From NCBI GenBank assembly GCA_022702545.1, contig JAHRBC010000003.1:2976001-3040000 (forward strand): a stretch of DNA of 64,000 bases, given 5' to 3'. Positions within the stretch are counted from its first letter, which is position 1; each line of letters opens with the position of its first letter. Made by a program: the position numbers and the translations under genes. Below the pieces are notes generated by a model. That model was given only the letters and a program-made list of their open reading frames with translations, was not told the origin of the DNA and made no database searches. Positions 39,611-52,746 of this stretch are shown here, piece by piece. This DNA comes from Phycomyces nitens. Lineage: Eukaryota > Mucoromycota > Mucoromycetes > Mucorales > Phycomycetaceae.

Positions 39611-42600
39611 TCAGGCAACCGTAGCAGGAATTGAGTCTGCTCCAGCTGAACTCTGGGTGTGATGACTGCTGGCTGTGCCTGTTCTTCTCAAGGGATCCGG
39701 ATTATATCTTTCATTTGGATCGCTGTGGTCTATAAAAGACTGTCCACCACCCATGTAGGACATTCGGCCGGACATAATAGATCCAGTATCATTATCAAGA
39801 TTAGCCTGAGAATGAGACCATTGTGGTAGTGTCAAAGGTTGGTGCTGATTTGTGATGCGACTCATGCACATTGCAGATCTACAAATTAAGCAAATTAGTC
39901 TTCTATTGTACTGGATAGACAACACTCACAACTTCTTTTCCACAAAAGACGCCAGCGTCTTTCCTCTCAGCTTATCACCATATCGTGATCGAGGCAATTG
40001 GTTACTATTGACAATCACAACAGTGTCTACCAAGAAAGAGTGGCCTTCGAGTACGGCATTGACAATCACGGGAATAGCTGACAATGCTTGTTCTTTTGCC
40101 TTGACAGCCGCAACTACTACCACTTCTGATCCGGCCTGGAAGACATGGCTAAAGACAGCGATTAACAAATCGAATTGATTGGTGACATTTAGAGCAGCCC
40201 AACTTACCATCCTCCAACAGGGATTCCCGGATGGCATCGTTCGATAGTATTCTCAATATCGGCCGGGAAATGCAACAGTCTGTTGACTTCAATTGTCTCA
40301 CTAATTGCGCCCAACACAAACAAACATTGACCTTCCTCTATCATTGTTTGTTGAATACCAGTTTGGCGCTGGACATTCCACAGGAAGCCTAGATCTCCTG
40401 TACGCATATACTTGACCCGTGGATCCGCACCAGAGATTGTGGCCTCAAATCGAGCTGTATGGCTGGCCTCATTGAGTCCATAGAGAGTCTGGATATTGGA
40501 ATCTGAAGCAACCCATATTTCTCCAATTACATTGCTTGGGCAAAGCATCTGGGTTTCTGGATTGACGATTGCAATCATTGTATTGCTTGGAACAATACCG
40601 GAATCATGCAATAGAACGCCTGGAGTATCTTCTTCCGGACTCAATGGACGCACAATTCCTTGGCGTAACCAGGCAAAATCAATAAACAGTGAAATTGGCT
40701 CGACTAGCATGTAAGAGCGTGTGGTGACCATTGGGTTCGAGGCATGACTGTAGACAGTGTTGATTGCCTCCTTTTCCAAACGAGTGATGGCAAGATATCG
40801 GGTGATGTGTTGATCTGTTGATAGATACACATTGAGTCAAAATAATACCAGTAAAAAAAAAAAACACTGTGACACTCTACATACGCAATACTGGTTTTGG
40901 TCTATCATCCGTAGTGACCATCATGTTCTGTACGTTGTGCAATACTACCCTACGAAGGTCTGTTTGGCCAATGCGATTCATAGCATACTGCAGCAATGGG
41001 TGCGATACACACACGTCTTTGGCTATATATTCCAAAAAAAAAAGGTTTAATAGGTCTCAACCAACAACTATTCTTTACCTTTGTAACGCTGAATCAGCTC
41101 AAAGTAGGAGAGCGGGTTAGTATAGAAATCTTCGTCGGATATAGTGACAGTAGGACAGCCTGTTACAAAAGTATCAGTTCATCCGATCAATAGTTGATGA
41201 ATATATTTAATATTTTTTTTACCAACATAGACACCACAGAATGCAGAATGCAAGAGGCCAAGACCATACGTTGCATAGATACTTGCAACCACCAAGCTTC
41301 TCTGGAATTTCATTTGACATGTCATCTTTTGGGTTCTACATTGAGCCAAGATCGTATCGTGTCCCAAGACGGTGTATACACGGCGCATGTCTGCCGAGTA
41401 TTGCACTGAAATCAGAGCCGGAGCTTTATCGGAAAGCCATTCTGGCTGGACCATAAATCCACTCTCTTTACCCAAAAGCTTGTTAAACTTGGGCGCCTTA
41501 CTAATCGAGCTTTGGTCGGGCATCTTAAAATTAGCCTTTCGATATTGAGCCAAGACTTGCTTGACAATTGGGCTGACTTGTTTGTGCTTTAGGATATCTT
41601 CAGCTCTGGTGTTAGTTAGAATGTAAGAAATTGACAGGTCACGTAAGGCAGCAAACATTGACCCGACGTCATCCTGAATGCGTTGAGGATGTTGGTCTGG
41701 ATCTGGAGGTGGGCAAGTGACGACAATGATTCCTAGCGAGAGACAGGCATAGATGGCGATGACGAAATCAAGGCCAAATGGGATAAACAACAACACCTTT
41801 TGGCTACGCTTAAGACCAAGTTTCTTTTGGAGGAAATTGGCTACGGTTGCTATTTTGATGCTCATCTTGCGCCATGTGTACGACTTTGTTGGCAAAGACC
41901 CATTTGATTGAGTTAGGACTGTAAAGGCGGTTTCTTCAGGGTTCAATGAAGTGCGCCAGATAAAGAGGTCAATGATATTGGTGAATTTGGAAAGATCAAA
42001 ATCAGTACGTTCATCCATAACAGATCGGATGATTTCCATGCCGGTATGCTGCGGCTGTGGGCGTGCTGATATGATACCCATACTGACACCCTTTTCATAT
42101 GCCATGTAGGAGCGCCAGATGTCTAGATTAGGGTCATCGCTTGTAGCTACACCAAACACTGTCCTATCCACATCCATTTTCAAGTATCTGAGGTTCATCT
42201 GGCCCGACAGAAAAGCACGCTTGGTCATCATGGCATGCAAATATCTACGCCCGTTTTTCATACACCGGGGAAGTGTGTTTGGTGCCACAACAACAGTTGC
42301 ATACAAACGTAGGCCATTATATCCCAAAACCAGATCAACCACACTATCAATCAGCCCAGGAAGCTCCTCTCGTGTAGCAGCCGATTCGAATGCAAGGACA
42401 GGCAAGTTTTGGGAATTCAAGGTAACATCGAAAAACACGCTGTGTTGAGAACAATGTCAGCTTTAACATTTAATATCCTCAAAGACGCTACTTACCACGA
42501 CTCTAGTCGAGTGCTCTTTGCAACCGTCTCAGTCAATTGGCTAGCAAAATGAACTTCGGTTGAGCCAAGACCTTCGCCTAAACGCTGTTGACGCACCCGA

Positions 42601-45600
42601 TCTTCATATGCACCAAACACCACCAACCGACCGCCAATCAGTTTTCCTACAAGACCAGTACGGAGGAACTCTTGATCATAGATCTCTGGATGAAGGGTAT
42701 CTGGCTGGACCATAATAGGCCGGGCGTGGAAGATGGCTGAACTGTGCTTTGGTAAGCCCCAGAATCCACCAGGAACAGATGGGGCATCTATCCAGACTTC
42801 ACCAATCGTGTCTGCTGCACAGATGGCGGTTGTTTCTGGATCAACGATTGCAACGGTTGCTATTAAACAAATAATGTTAATAGGTGTCCTTGTACACCAC
42901 CACCAGCCATCTTGAGAATATAGTTGGATTAGTTACCTTGGGGAACTACGAACCCGAATGATCCTACACGAACTTGGCCAGGTTGGTTAAAGTGCTCAGC
43001 AATCTGGTCTGGAATTCCAGCTGCAAGTACAACCACTTTGTTCAAACGCAATGCATCTGCATCTAGTACACACTCCCAAACATCACGAGAATGCCCAGAG
43101 GCCAGTGTGGATACCATTTTACGTGTAGAGGATGGTTGATAGTCCTCTTGTGCTTGGTCTTGGTCTTGGTCTTGGGGTTCTTCATCTTCATCCATCCACT
43201 CTTCCAGAACTGCAGGGCCAAGGTAATCTCTAAAACTAAGCAGCATGCCACCATGCTCCGGTAAAGATGCTACTGGACAAACGACATGCAGTGGGTTTTC
43301 TGTGTTTCCAAGAGGACGCAGTAGCTTCTCTGCAATGAATTCGTTTGTTTCCGGTTGAACGACAAGGGTGTCAATCATCAGTAGACGTAGTTCTGATAGA
43401 TTTGGAGTCACTTTCTTGCTGACAAACTGAACCTCTTTGGGATGGGCCTGGTAGAGCTTGGTTGCAAGTTTGAGGCCAGGGTAGTCAGCCAAGGCAATGG
43501 TGGCTATGATTGAGATGGTTTAGTTGGGCTGGTTCAAGGTCAGTTTAGAGACTATAAATATTTACCATTGTACTTTGATAGCACATAGACCCATATGGCA
43601 GGAGTTTCCATGATGGCAGCACTGGCAAAGATTGTATGGCTTCCTGAAAACACAGAGCACAGGATAGAGAGCACCAACCCAACCTGCTGGCGTGGTTCAA
43701 GATAGCTAACAACAACATCTGGATGCTGTGGACCTGCCATTGGTTCAACGACCATCTCGCCTTGGTCGTTAACAGTAGCGCATGTCTCTGTGGTTGCAGC
43801 CTTGTATAAACTACACTGGGCAATCAATGTCTTGTGGGTCACTGCTACACCCTTGAGTTCACCATTGGTGGCCTTTACGTATTCGATATAAGCCAATTCA
43901 GGCACCTTGAGATCTGGATAGCCTGAGGATTTTTGGCTGGGATACCAGGATCCAAAATCATTGGTCTTCCACCACTCAATGTTCTTTGGGAAATCAACCT
44001 GGCGGGCCTGCATATCCTTTGTGAATGCCTTGAGGTTGTGCTCAGTCGTGAGGACAAGACGAGTAGCAGACAAGTTCAATACAAATGCCAGCTCTGCTAG
44101 CTCGTCTGCAGCATTAATGGGAACAGCCACTCGGCCACACAGAAAGCAGCCAAATAATGCGATTGTGAATTCGATTGCCTCTGACTTGCGATAGATGAGA
44201 GCCACCCGATCACCTTGTTTAAGATCCGATTTTTCACGAATGACTTTTGCCACCTTTTCTGCTCGAGCTAACAGCTTCTCCCAGGTAAGGCTCGTGGTTT
44301 CCTTGCCTTTGGAATCGACTGTCGTGAATGCAGGCATGGCTCGAGAGAGACTATTGTTAGCTACCCGATACCTCAATACCTGGGCCAGGTTCTCACACCG
44401 AAGGAGTTCTGTGTGGTCGTTGTTAGGATCCCAATGAATCTCGCGTGGGACAAGGGGTAGATCCTGACGACCTGCCAGATCAGCAAGTAGATAATGTTCG
44501 TCTAGAGTGACAATGGGGGTAGGGATGGGTTCAATTGCTTTGAATGTGGTGGCCATCATTGAATTTCCATAACGGCTTCGGATCTTGCTCAATCTCTGGG
44601 ATCGTTGAGAAAGTACAAGGCGTGGATCCACAATTGGGGTATTTTGAAAACGTGGTTGGATGCTTTTGTTGGATGCTGAGATAATAGAAGGTGCTCTTCC
44701 AGAAGATAGATGGCCAGACTCACTTTGGGCGTAGGAATTGTCTAGAGAATTGGATTTTATAGATAGATAATGGTTCAATAACTGCAATTAATAAACTTGT
44801 TCTTGAGCCCATTTTGTATAAAGAAGAAGAAGAAAAAATATAATCCTAGGGTCCTTTTCACGCTAATCATTTTATTAGGTGTGGGTGGTGTGAGTGAGTG
44901 AAAACAGATGTGAATAAAAGCAAAAAAAGGATAATAAATAATAGAGAGAGAGAGAGAGAGATACTGGAGCAAACATTGTCTTTATCAAAATAATAATAAT
45001 AGCAATAAAAAAGGAGGATATCTGCGAATGCATGTTATAATCTTACTGACCCCATTCAACCGATTGATCGTTACGTCCATAAGCCTGGCGTATCGAGGCA
45101 TCCGAGTTGTCTGCAGTAAACTCGCCGTTCTGGCGCCCATGCACAGGAGGAGGCCGTCCATTGTATGCATAGTTTGGTCTAGCACTATAAATCATGTTTG
45201 GGTCTTGGCGGTTATCTTGATAACCACCATTTGGTCCACTGGGCTGGCCCATTGGACGATAATAGCTTCCGTTTGGCCTGTTCATTGGGACCGGTCTGTA
45301 CATTGGTCTCTGCTGCCCGGCTGCTGGCCTAGGAGTATTGTACATTGGTCTTTGAGGATAGCCGCCTCCATGTGCCATCTGTACCGGACGATAGCCACCT
45401 CCTGAAGGTGGGCTTGGCTGGGGTCTCTGTTGCTGCTGGGTTTGGGGCTGCGACTGATATCCATAAGGATTGGGCGAGTTTCGCATAGGGGTCGAAGGGC
45501 CAGCAGGTTGGAATGAAGGTCGTGGAGCCATTCGTGGATCATAAGGACGAGGTGCTGATGGATGATAGTAAGGTCCTTGTGTGGGATGACCCATGGGTTC

Positions 45601-46125
45601 TCCTTGTCGGACAGGCTGGCCATAAGGATTCTGCTGTTGCTGTTGCTGTTGTTGCTGTTGCTGTTGTTGTGGTAATGATTGTAATGGTTGTGCTTGTATG
45701 TAGGGACGGTATGGAGTAGTGGGGCTGGATTGAGTTCGAGGATAATTGGTGTTGTTGTAAGATGCTAATGACTCGGTGGCAGCTCTCTCGAGTTGCTGTT
45801 GCTGAAAGTTTTCTTCCATGTAGCCTGCTCCCCGCGATGACCGCGTGGGAGAATGGGTTGGTGAGGGCAGATAGTCCAAAAAGTCAACAACATCTGCTGC
45901 ACTTGGTTCAGGGCCATAGTCATAGTCTTCATCTTCTCGATGACTGATTACCGACCCACTGCTGCTCGTCTTTGATGGTTCGGGCTCAGTGTACTGTTCT
46001 AGGAGGTTGGCTCGTTTTTTCTCAAAACCCTTTTGAGTAATGTCTCCATCTTCTAGTTCTAACTCAAGGTCTCTTAATTTCTCAAGAAGCTCGGGTGGTA
46101 AATCCCGGGAAGACTCTGCTGCCAT
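39611..46125 (-). CDS. DIP2/Mug62-type protein: DMAP1-binding domain plus two adenylate-forming domains
   Basis: Large (about 1903 aa) member of the DIP2 family, which in yeast and animals acts in lipid (diacylglycerol) homeostasis through fatty-acyl-AMP-ligase-like domains. Ten minus-strand exons: 45051-46125, 43566-44741, 42937-43503, 42496-42859, 41223-42439, 41079-41159, 40885-41022, 40208-40814, 39930-40148, 39611-39878. N terminus: DMAP1-binding domain (PPELLEKLRDLELELEDGD, KKRANLLEQY), then a Pro/Gln/Tyr-rich region with a polyGln tract. Two AMP-binding modules follow (LTWEKLLARAEKVAKVI, GDRVALIYRKS; then YTWRKMSIKIATVANFL, KVLLFIPFGLDF, MRTGDLGFLW). Classic phosphate-binding loops are weak, as expected for DIP2. 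The exon 1/2 junction is the least certain: the chosen GTCAGT donor keeps frame, while a stronger GTAAGA 4 nt away would need another acceptor. Confidence 0.85.
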
Positions 46126-46652
46126 GACTAAGTAATGTGATGAGCAAGGATTCCTTCCTGGCAGAGAGGCGTTGCTTTCAAACTTCTTTTTTCTTGGTTT
46201 TATTGAATTTTATTTTGCTTTCCACCTTTAGATATATACACGTGACTTGAGAGCTAACTTTCACCGCAGCCTGAAACAACAGGGCAGAACGTGTAAGTAC
46301 TTACTCCTTTAAACTCAACCAAACAGAAATAGAGATTTGAATGAAAAAGGCATAAAAAGTATAAAGATATCCTGAGTGTCCTTGAAGGGAAGCCTTGAAT
46401 GCCCAAACCAATTGATCTTTATATATAAATATATAATAAATAAATAAATCAAAAAGCAATACTCTAAAAGAACCCTTTTTTCCCTTGTTGATGGAATATT
46501 TATATAGAGTAGTAAAAGGGTTAATAAGCAAATCCATAAAACATCATTCGGTAAGTCTATAGGCTGATTACGATAATTGATCTTGGATCAGAAGACAAGA
46601 AGAGGGTCTGTTGCAACTACCATCTGACTGGCATGATCTTTTTTTTTGCGCC
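46126..46652. other. intergenic spacer, DIP2-like promoter
   Basis: 527 bp between the PLPBP stop and the DIP2-like start, both on the minus strand. AT-rich. No additional feature seen. Confidence 0.5.
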
Positions 46653-47677
46653 CTACTTCTTTCGCGCTCCAAAGATCTTGCTGCCCACTCTCACATTCGT
46701 AGATCCAGCTTCCAATGCTTGCACAAAGTCATCAGACATGCCCATGCTCAACTCCAAGGTTCTTCCAGGCATTTCAGCTTCGACAGTCTTTTTGCAATCC
46801 ACCAGACACTAAAAGCCAGACCATCAGGATCATTCGATGAACAGCTAAAGCTTACTTCAAAATCAGGGTTCTTCTCGGATGGCTCACGTCCAAACATGCC
46901 AATCGTCATGAGTCCCTGGAGGGCTAGTTGAGGGCAGTGTTCGACAATGTGTTTGCACACAATTGTAGAATCAGATGGGTTTGTACCACTCTTGTCTGGA
47001 ACAATAAGAAGTTTAAGTAACAATAGAGAGCTAGACTTCATTACTTTCTTCACGGCTCGTGTTAATCTGGACAAACACTCTCAATGGCTCAGGTCTGCCA
47101 ACCGCAACACACGCCTTGTTGAGTGAATCGGCCTTTTTGATGCTGTCCACAGTCTCGACAGCAAACAGGTTAGGAATTCCTAGGGGGGGAGGGAAATGTT
47201 TTTTTTTTAAGCTACCTTGTGTTCTTGTGTAAAGAAATGTTTCCAAAGAACACTATTGTTACTTTACCTGCCACAGCCTTGCACTTGTTACTCTGGAGGT
47301 GGCCAATAAAATGCCATTGGATGTCGCGTGGGAGCTAGATAGGATAGTTATGGTATTGAAACAATGATGCCTGACAAGACTTACCTTTTCACTCTTATCA
47401 ACCAACTCCTGGACCTATTGTGTGGTCAATATCACGTGCATTAAGATCCACACTTACATAATTCTCTCCAAAATGTCTCTGGCCAGCATCATAGCAATAC
47501 ATCAGGTCCTCGGCAGGTTTATATTTGCTGACAGCAACCAGGCGTGCCTAATGATAATTGTGGTCAATTGGCTATAGAACCAAGCAGACTTGCCTTTTGT
47601 CCTCCAAGTGTCTGGGCAACCTGTGCCTGGACTTCCTTGAGGTTCTCTACCACTTGCCATTGTCGCTCGGTTGCCAT
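46653..47677 (-). CDS. PLP homeostasis protein (YggS/PROSC/PLPBP family)
   Basis: Pyridoxal-5'-phosphate-binding TIM-barrel protein that buffers free PLP; it has no known catalytic turnover. Seven minus-strand exons (47594-47677, 47458-47547, 47385-47414, 47268-47334, 47045-47179, 46856-46995, 46653-46808) give 233 aa, the family size. Landmarks: LVAVSKYKP with the PLP-binding Lys, [58 protein letters not shown] and VRVGSKIFG. Intron 1 (47548-47593) is only 46 nt and GC-AG. Exon 3 is 30 nt. Confidence 0.94.
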
Positions 47678-47983
47678 TGTGAAATGTCGCTTTGTGATGG
47701 GTATTCCAAGTCGACAGAGGGTCACAAGCATAAAAGTGGGTTATTTTGGAAATTATTTATTTTTTGGCTGTATCCAGATTTTATTTCGCGTGAATCTTTA
47801 ATGCAAAAAAGCGACGTCATCGATCTGGAAATATATGTATATATATGCGTATATACATACATATATACATATATACATATATATATATTGTTAAATTTTA
47901 AATGCAAAAAAGGTACATTGGTGTTTGCTTCCAGGCTATCGAGATGCAATTACAGAATACAAACATTTTTATTATTTTTATAG

Positions 47984-48030
<47 letters not shown>

Positions 48031-48349
48031 GGTATTCCTTATCCAAATAGTGTGCGGTGTAATCGGCATCTCAACTAAAAATACACTCTAGAGATTATTC
48101 TGCCAAGCCAGAACGGACAAATAGGATCCCAGTCTACAATCGTTCTCTTTGGGTCATTCCTTTTTCAAAGCTAGTACAGCAGTCGAACCTTAAAAGCAAT
48201 GGTTATTTCTGTACCAGAGAAAAAGGAAACACCATTTAAAGAAACCCAGAAAAAAAAAACACACACAGATTATAAATACACACCCACACACCCACACACA
48301 CAGATGAACCCCTTGTTATCTCTATTTCTCTTTACAATCTCAAATCATA
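47678..48349. other. divergent intergenic region
   Basis: 672 bp between the divergently transcribed PLPBP and small acylated-protein genes. Contains TATACA repeats (47833-47890), a long ATT trinucleotide run and CACACA motifs near 48259-48302. Confidence 0.5.
47986..48030. repeat. (ATT)15 microsatellite
   Basis: Uninterrupted trinucleotide run of about 45 bp in the divergent spacer. Confidence 0.9.
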
Positions 48350-48737
48350 ATGGGTTGCTGCTACTCACTCGAAAAGGTACGGCTGTCCTTTTGTATATCT
48401 GCTATTCCTAATCACTTCTTTAATAGCCTACTGTCTATGAAGTCGTCCTTGATGAAAATGGTGTTGCCCAGCGGGTACGCACCGGTCAAGGCACCCATTT
48501 GATCCATGTTTCTAAAGACAAGGAGACTCACATGGAGAAAAAGGTAAGGCAAAAATTTAATTGAACAAAGTCTAATAGAGACTCTTATAGATCACCTTGC
48601 CATCCTCCATATCATCTCTGACCTGCCCGGAAGCAGCCTACAAGCCTCCTACTGCCATGACATGGACAGCACCATCCTTGACAACCAAGAAGATTCATCC
48701 TGTCAACCTAAACACCGAAAAGACCGAGGTTTCCTAA
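48350..48737 (+). CDS. small putative N-acylated protein (MGCC start)
   Basis: Three exons (48350-48376, 48427-48543, 48591-48737) give a 96-aa protein with clean GT-AG borders. The N terminus MGCCYS has Gly2 plus Cys3/Cys4, a typical myristoylation/palmitoylation signal, so it probably sits on a membrane. The middle is charged and beta-like (PTVYEVVLDENGVAQRVRTG); the C terminus is Thr/Pro/Lys-rich. No domain is recognised and no function is proposed. The frame closing over three short exons argues for a real gene. It is convergent with the SLC35-type transporter, with about 250 bp between stops. Confidence 0.6.
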
Positions 48738-48986
48738 ATCAAAAGGATACATTTTTCTCTAAATAATTGTTGTAAATAGTAATGTAAATCCACTTGGCCA
48801 TCTTTTTATATGTATTATATATACATAATAGTCTTATTCTTATTACTTTTTATTTTTAAAAAAAATCCAGCATTTCTTGTAAATGGATTTTGTAAATGTA
48901 TTCCAAAATACAGCTGTTGAATAAATACATCAATAAATAAATATAAATATAAAAATATATATAAAATTATTTATTTATTAATAATT

Positions 48987-50632
48987 CTAGTCTTCAAGTT
49001 TGCTGGTATGATGCATCGGAATCATTGCATAGGACTTGTCTGCCGAATGGGTCTTGGTGTGCTGATGGTAGTTGTACGCAATGATTCCGACAATTGATAT
49101 AAACAGCCTAAAATGAAGAGGAGATGAGTGAATAATATATGTGAAGAGTAAGTAGTACAGTGACTTACCCCAATAGAGCCTTTGGTGTGAGGATATCGTC
49201 GTATATCAGAACAGACAGAGTAATGATAACGATTTCTTTACTGATTCCCGCAACACTCAGGGTAACAGTATTGGTGCTCTTGATCAGAGACAGTTCGGCC
49301 AGGGTCATGCAGAATGCTATATTGCAATAAATAAATAAATTATTATTATCCTAATATCTATCTGTCTATCTGTCTGTCTATCTGTCTGTCTGTCTGGAAT
49401 ACTTGCCAAGTACACCGCCAATGGACATTAGCCCAAACGATTCTACGACATGAGATACGCTGTCGAAATGCTTCGAGTGTCTGAATTGGTCAATTGGCTT
49501 CTCAACCAAAAGGCTCAGACTAAGCATGGTGATAAACATGACAGGACTAAGATAGTACAGTGTGGCAATCGGGTTATTCATCCCCAGCCGATCCTGTTGT
49601 AGCAGCAGCTGGGTCAAGTTCCATCGAAGACCAGATACAATGGCAGCCACCAGCACAAGTCCAAACCCAAGTCTGTCAAACTTGGTCTCTCCTTCGACCG
49701 TCAGACTCACACCAACGACCATTACCAAGATAATCGTAATCAGCACCAGTCGAGGCCGCTCAAATCCAAATATAAACGAGAACAACAGCACCCATACAGG
49801 TGTACTGCTCTTGACCATTGTATAAAACGACAGAGTAATGAACACAAGCGATGCGTTCGAGCAACAAATCTCAACAGCAGCAGCCACTCCACACGGAACC
49901 TTTATTTTTTTTAATATTCATAATAATACACGTACGTTCCATGACAATTGGCATTAATTTCACTCTTTATTAAACATGATTCACAAGGGGAAAAAAAAAA
50001 GACACACCTACCACTTTGAGAAAGTAATCTGACAGGCTCATGGACACCTTGGACGGAGACCGCCAACGATCACCTCCAAAGGTCATCATCAGACCAGTGA
50101 TGATTGCATGTAACAATGCATGCATCGCACTCACCAAAAGTGGGAAATTAAAATTAAATTGTTCTCGGCCCATCAAATTCTTGTTATAGAGCGACAGAGA
50201 GGTTGAGAACAAGTACCACAGCAGAATGTACATTAGATTCTGAAGTGTGTTTTCATGCTTGAGAATGTGATGATGGATCACATTTGAGCTGGGATCTGCA
50301 ATCTGAATCGACACATTCTTCTCTGACAGCAAGGGCGTTGCAGAACGAATGTCCTTGAAAGAGATATTGTGGGGCAGCGAACCCTGGCGGCCATGGGACT
50401 TTTTGGTGGTGAGAGGTAGCTGTGACGAAGGAGTGCGTTTGTGATGAGACTTTTTATTGAGATCTGGATTAGAGCTGGCTGATGGCGAGAATGGATACAA
50501 GCCGTGCTTCTTGTACTGAGACCTCAATGCCTGTGTAGCTGACGTCACAGAGCCTTCTGTTGGATCTCTCTCACCATAATCACCACTCTGCCGCTTCTTG
50601 TCAGACTGGAGATCTATATGAATGGCTTCCAT
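48987..50632 (-). CDS. SLC35C2/Ymd8-type nucleotide-sugar/triose-phosphate translocator family protein
   Basis: Multi-pass Golgi/ER membrane transporter of the drug/metabolite superfamily. Four minus-strand exons (50012-50632, 49407-49899, 49169-49316, 48987-49107) give 460 aa. A cytosolic Ser/His/Lys-rich N terminus of about 125 residues precedes roughly ten hydrophobic helices: LMYILLWYLFSTSLSLYNK, LVFITLSFYTMVKSSTPVW (the family TPT motif), FERPRLVLITI, GLRWNLTQLLLQ, TVTLSVAGISKEIV. The order matches human SLC35C2 and yeast Ymd8. Intron 2 (49317-49406) is GC-AG and contains a CTGT repeat. Substrate unknown. It shares a 188-bp divergent promoter with ELP5. Confidence 0.88.
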
Positions 50633-50820
50633 GAGTCAGAAGATAAAGAGAAAGAGATAAAGAAGGCATGTTCAAATAAAGGGGTAAAATATTAATTAAT
50701 CTGCGGCGGAGATTGCCAGCCAAAAAGAGGCCCAAGATCAAGTCAAATTGGTCGTGTTTGAAGGTGACTTGTGTATTCTATTTAGATTTCATTTCACTTT
50801 TCTTCATTCGATTGATCTGC
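50633..50820. promoter_or_regulatory. compact bidirectional promoter (SLC35-type / ELP5)
   Basis: Only 188 bp separate the divergent start codons of the transporter (minus) and ELP5 (plus), so both promoters and leaders must overlap here. No specific factor site is recognised. Confidence 0.6.
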
Positions 50821-51901
50821 ATGTCATCTCTTTCCCTCGATCAGCTACTAAACAACAGAAAGGCATCGCCTTTTACACTAATCAATGACACAATCACCAT
50901 GAGTGCCCTTCCTCTCTTGGTGGAATTCAGCACTCGAGCTCTTGAAGCACAGCAATCTCTAATCGTCGTCTTGACCGAGACCTCACCACGTCAATGGCTA
51001 GAGTGGATCAACCCAACCTCAGCCATTCACATAATCGACTGTTATACAGACCCTTTGGGCTGGGATCAGCCTATTGAACCCTACACTGTCAAGGGAGCTA
51101 CAGTCGTACCCATACGCCTCGACGACATTGAGCGGTCTATTTTAGCTCCTGTCCTACAGCAAACAAAGCAATCCGAGGCTTGCTTGGTGGTTGTGGATTC
51201 TGTCAATACACTTGCCATGACCTCACTGCACAAGACATACCAGCTTATTAGAGGTCTCGAGTCTCTCACAACAGGTAATATAATATTCATAAATGATTGT
51301 CAATAGCAATTAAATTGAGGCATATATCCATACAGATTCCATCAGATTGGTAGTTGGTTACCACCGAGATATCAGACTGCCTTCAACACATGGCCCTGCC
51401 TTGGGTGATTCCTTGGATCGACTGGCTTCTTCCCTTGTGCAACTAGAACCTCTGAAGGAAAGAACACAGTTTGAGAATCAGGCGCGTCTGACTGGGTTTA
51501 TGCCCGCGGATTCATTTTCTTACATGAGCTTGATGGCCAATTGGGTTAGTCGTGGTGGGCTTGCACACATTGAGTGGAGGCGTAAGAGTGGAAAGATCTT
51601 GTATGAGACAAATGGGTTCTGCTACAACCAGCGTCTGGAAATTGTGCCTGCTCTTCAACTGACAGGCCAAGTCAAAGTAAAAGAAGTTGTTGAAGTAAAG
51701 GCCGATCCTATGGCCAGCCTGTCGTTTAATCTGTCACTTACCGACGAACAGCGCAAGACCAAGGAAAATCTTGTTCTGCCGTACATGAAGGCCCAAAATG
51801 AAGTCCAGGTAGACGGACAAGCAAGTGGGACTATATACTATGAGCCAGATGCGGCTGACGACTTTGATGATGAGGATCCTGACGATGATTTGGATATTTA
51901 G
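50821..51901 (+). CDS. ELP5: Elongator complex subunit ELP5
   Basis: RecA-fold subunit of the Elp4-Elp5-Elp6 ring of Elongator, needed for wobble-uridine modification of tRNAs. Two exons (50821-51274, 51336-51901) give 339 aa. The RecA-like core shows LIVVLTETSPRQWLEW, ACLVVVDSVNTLA and IRLVVGYHRDI. The C terminus has the diagnostic Elp5 signature LSFNLSLTDEQRKTKENLVL followed by IYYEPDAADDFDDEDPDDD. Walker A is absent, as usual for Elp5. A second Met lies 27 residues further in, but the first gives the usual N terminus. Confidence 0.92.
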
Positions 51902-52746
51902 GGTGCTATAGATCTTGTAAATATAAGCCTAAATCTGTTTTGAGAACAAATTCTAGTTGGTCTTTAGGCTAAATACCATTAGTTGAATTTAATGATTACC
52001 TTTTGAGTATTCTCTTGGCACATGCTTGTAAACATTAAAATGCAAGGGGTTGGAATTTGAAGATAAATGGCTCGACCGTGTATCAGGACACCAAAGCACC
52101 AACCGTGGATAACTAATGTGAATTGCTTATCAAATAAATGAATAGAGTGCTTGGCACAAGGTCTTGGCAAAAGCTGCTAATTTCTTTATTGGACTATCCG
52201 AGGTTTAAAATTATTTGTATCGCCTATTCAAACCAACTTTCGTAGTCTATAATTTCATTTGGCGCATTTCTCACATTTTTTCGCAAAAAAAAAGAGAAAG
52301 TCAATTTTAAATCACAAGAACTATAATTCGATATGGACAGTAGGATCTTTATGTGTGTGTGTTTTTAAAGCCATGTTTGCCCTTTAAAAAACTACCATGG
52401 TAGTCAATAGCTATTTACAGCCCATTCTCAAAATCTATTAATGAGTCACTGTATCCATAAAGTCAATTGCTACAAATCAATAAACAACTAGACAAAGAAT
52501 ATCAAAATATCCAAGCATGTTCATGTCTAGTCGTGACAGATTTTTTGTACTCTATGCCCAAAAAATCTATACTTGGAAAAAAAAGGGGGAGAAAGTGAAA
52601 GAGTGAAAATAAAATAAAATAAATAAAATAAAAAACAGCCAATAAAGTCTCGTCAATGCCATTGCGGCAAGGCTTTGAAGTTTGAAGCCAGAGTGCAAAC
52701 CAAAAAGGCACATCTCATCTCATCAGTTTATCAGTCTATTATCATC
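51902..52746. other. intergenic spacer
   Basis: 845 bp between ELP5 and ERV41 (tandem plus strand). AT-rich with AAATAAAATAAA runs (52608-52634). No gene or RNA feature seen. Confidence 0.5.

Noticed and set aside
41194..42448. Plus-strand ORFs opposite the DIP2-like gene (for example 42119-42448)
   Set aside because: Antisense shadows of a strongly supported minus-strand gene.
44742..45050. DMAP1-binding region and AMP-binding region as two separate genes
   Set aside because: The second ORF has no ATG before residue 70 of conserved-looking sequence, and DIP2 proteins elsewhere carry this fusion. Kept as one gene with the junction marked uncertain.
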